Below, one piece after another: positions 62,956 to 64,000 of a DNA stretch of 64,000 nt (positions within the stretch are counted from its first letter, which is position 1; the number at the start of each line of letters is the position of its first letter). Position numbers and translations under genes: made by a program. The notes beneath the pieces are model-generated. The model was not told the origin of the DNA, did not search any database, and saw nothing but the letters and a program-made list of their open reading frames with translations. Location of the stretch: contig JAFAER010000011.1 in NCBI GenBank assembly GCA_023423895.1, positions 124,001 through 188,000 on the forward strand. Direction: 5' to 3'. This DNA is from Pseudomonadota bacterium (GTDB lineage: Bacteria; Myxococcota_A; Polyangia; Polyangiales; Polyangiaceae).

Positions 62956-64000
62956 ATGCCCTTCATTGTTTCCGATCCTGCTCGAAAGAAGGTTCCAGGC
63001 AGCGATGCTGTCCGCCGTCGACGCGCGTCCGACCGCCCGCAACGTGCCCCGCGCGCCGATGCCGGTGCGGATGCGCTCTCGCTCTACCGCGCGGACGTAG
63101 GCGAAGAGGCTCTGCTCTCGGCCGAAGAAGAGTCGAACATCGGGCGCGCGATCGCCGCGGCGGAGCGTGGCGTGATCGACGCGCTCGTGCAGAGCTCCGC
63201 AGGCCGTGTTTCGCTCGCCGCGCTCGGGCGTGAGCTCGAGTCCGGTGAGGCCGATGTTCGAACCGTGATCCTCAATCCCGACGAGCAGGGCCTCGATCTC
63301 CGAGCGCTCCGTGCGCATCTCGTCGACACGCTCCTCTCCGCTGGCACGAGCACCGACGCGGAGCGCGCCGGTATCGCCGACGCGCTGACGGAAATCCGGC
63401 TCAGCCAGTCGGCGCTCGAGCGTGTCATCGCGGACGTCCGTGGCAGCCGCGTTGCCACGGACGCCGCAGCGTTCGATGCGGTCGAGGCCTCGAGAGCGGA
63501 GCTGCAGCGTGCGAAGAGCCGCCTCGTGCTCGGCAATCTGCGGCTCGTGCTCCACTTCGCGAGGAGGTACCGCAACCAGGGCATCGCGCTGCTCGACCTC
63601 GTCCAAGAAGGCAACGTCGGGCTGATGCGCGCCGCGGACAAGTTCGACTTCCGGCGAGGCTTCCGCTTCAACACGTACGCGTCGTACTGGATCAAGCAGG
63701 CGCTCCAGCGCGCGCTGGTCCACCGCACGTTCCGCATCCCCGTGCACGTCGCGTCCGACCGCCATCGCATCGCGAGGATGCGCGCGCGGTTCGTCGCCTT
63801 GAACGAGCGCGAGCCTACCGTCCCCGAGATCGCGAAGCTGACGGGACTCTCGCACGATCGCGTCCAGTCGATCCTCGATTTTCCGAAGCAGCCCGGGAGC
63901 CTCGACGCGCCGATCGGAGAAGACGGGGAGTCCCGCCTCGGTGACTTCATCCCTTCGGACGCCGCGTCGGCGGAGGACGAGGTCGCGGCGAGCGCGCTCG
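62956..64000 (+). CDS. RNA polymerase sigma-70 family factor (3' end outside window)
   Basis: At least 348 residues are visible; region 4 is cut by the window edge. Region 1.2 (DALSLYRADVGEEALLSAEEESNIGRAI, about 39-66), a non-conserved middle, then region 2 (AKSRLVLGNLRLVLHFARRYRNQGIALLDLVQEGNVGLMRAADKFDF...FRFNTYASYWIKQALQRALVH) and region 3 (PTVPEIAKLTGLSHDRVQSIL) are all present. Region 1.1 is short, so this is more like a group 2/RpoD-like factor than the main sigma. ATG 62956 has AAGAG 4 bases upstream. Confidence 0.92.
   Translation, partial: MPFIVSDPARKKVPGSDAVRRRRASDRPQRAPRADAGADALSLYRADVGEEALLSAEEESNIGRAIAAAERGVIDALVQSSAGRVSLAALGRELESGEADVRTVILNPDEQGLDLRALRAHLVDTLLSAGTSTDAERAGIADALTEIRLSQSALERVIADVRGSRVATDAAAFDAVEASRAELQRAKSRLVLGNLRLVLHFARRYRNQGIALLDLVQEGNVGLMRAADKFDFRRGFRFNTYASYWIKQALQRALVHRTFRIPVHVASDRHRIARMRARFVALNEREPTVPEIAKLTGLSHDRVQSILDFPKQPGSLDAPIGEDGESRLGDFIPSDAASAEDEVAASAL

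Overview
The window is high-GC bacterial chromosome. It is densely coded on both strands, with a strong GC bias at third codon positions. Its gene content points to Myxococcota, probably a Polyangia-type lineage. The evidence is four eukaryotic-type Ser/Thr kinases in 64 kb, proteins with AgmX/PglI-type tails, PEGA-domain envelope proteins, a PATAN/DUF4388-type signalling protein, many lipoproteins and very large TPR/HEAT proteins. I saw no rRNA, tRNA, CRISPR array, transposase, phage gene or plasmid function. The assignment to a phylum is inference from gene families, not from a marker-gene tree.

Layout. 1-5100: the 3' end of ligA, a GIDE-like membrane protein, a tight three-gene minus-strand operon of unknown function ending in a lipoprotein gene, and a zinc-ribbon Ser/Thr kinase. 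5300-11400: comEC, hpt, small TPR, REC and XRE proteins, and rarA. 11600-18600: an envelope block (AgmX-tail lipoprotein, TPR protein, CehA/McbA-type PHP protein coupled to a secreted barrel-like protein). 18600-25800: yggS, a methyltransferase, rpoZ, a histidine phosphatase, a DUF362-CBM9 lipoprotein, a second kinase and a TerB-like protein. 25900-32800: a 1388-residue TPR-HEAT protein, an unknown acidic protein, a lipoprotein and tsaD. 33300-39250: a minus-strand run of a secreted protein, a polytopic membrane protein, a histidine kinase/response regulator pair and a PilZ-TM-AMIN-like protein that ends at a good intrinsic terminator. 39253-40303: a 1-kb gene-free region holding two copies of a C8-loop hairpin element plus a third related hairpin. 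40300-48900: an acyl-CoA carboxylase beta subunit, a third kinase followed by PEGA and lipoprotein genes, and a methyltransferase with a regulatory domain. 48900-55500: a PEGA/outer-membrane protein, a KamA-type radical SAM aminomutase with a peptidyl-prolyl isomerase lipoprotein, pyrH, a small membrane protein and a fourth kinase. 55700-64000: yggU, dapF and two pseudo-receiver signalling proteins on the minus strand, divergent from aroC, a fused aroK-aroB and the start of a sigma-70 factor cut by the window edge.

How the genes fit together. The housekeeping genes (ligA, rarA, hpt, pyrH, tsaD, rpoZ, dapF, aroC, aroKB) sit singly or in very short operons among envelope and signalling genes. 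Several neighbours overlap by a few bases, which suggests translational coupling: 1732-1741, 17690-17693, 19246-19249, 31746-31758, 57116-57126, 58819-58822 and 61260. Many convergent pairs are separated by less than 60 bp.

The most unusual material is non-coding. The 39.6-40.2 kb region has a nearly identical 15-bp stem with an eight-cytosine loop and U-rich tail in two copies, which looks like a small-RNA or terminator element. Short GC-rich tandem repeats (6- to 12-bp units) recur between genes across the window. On the protein side, the two coupled response-regulator-like proteins downstream of dapF both lack the phospho-acceptor aspartate, and one has lost the GGDEF signature.
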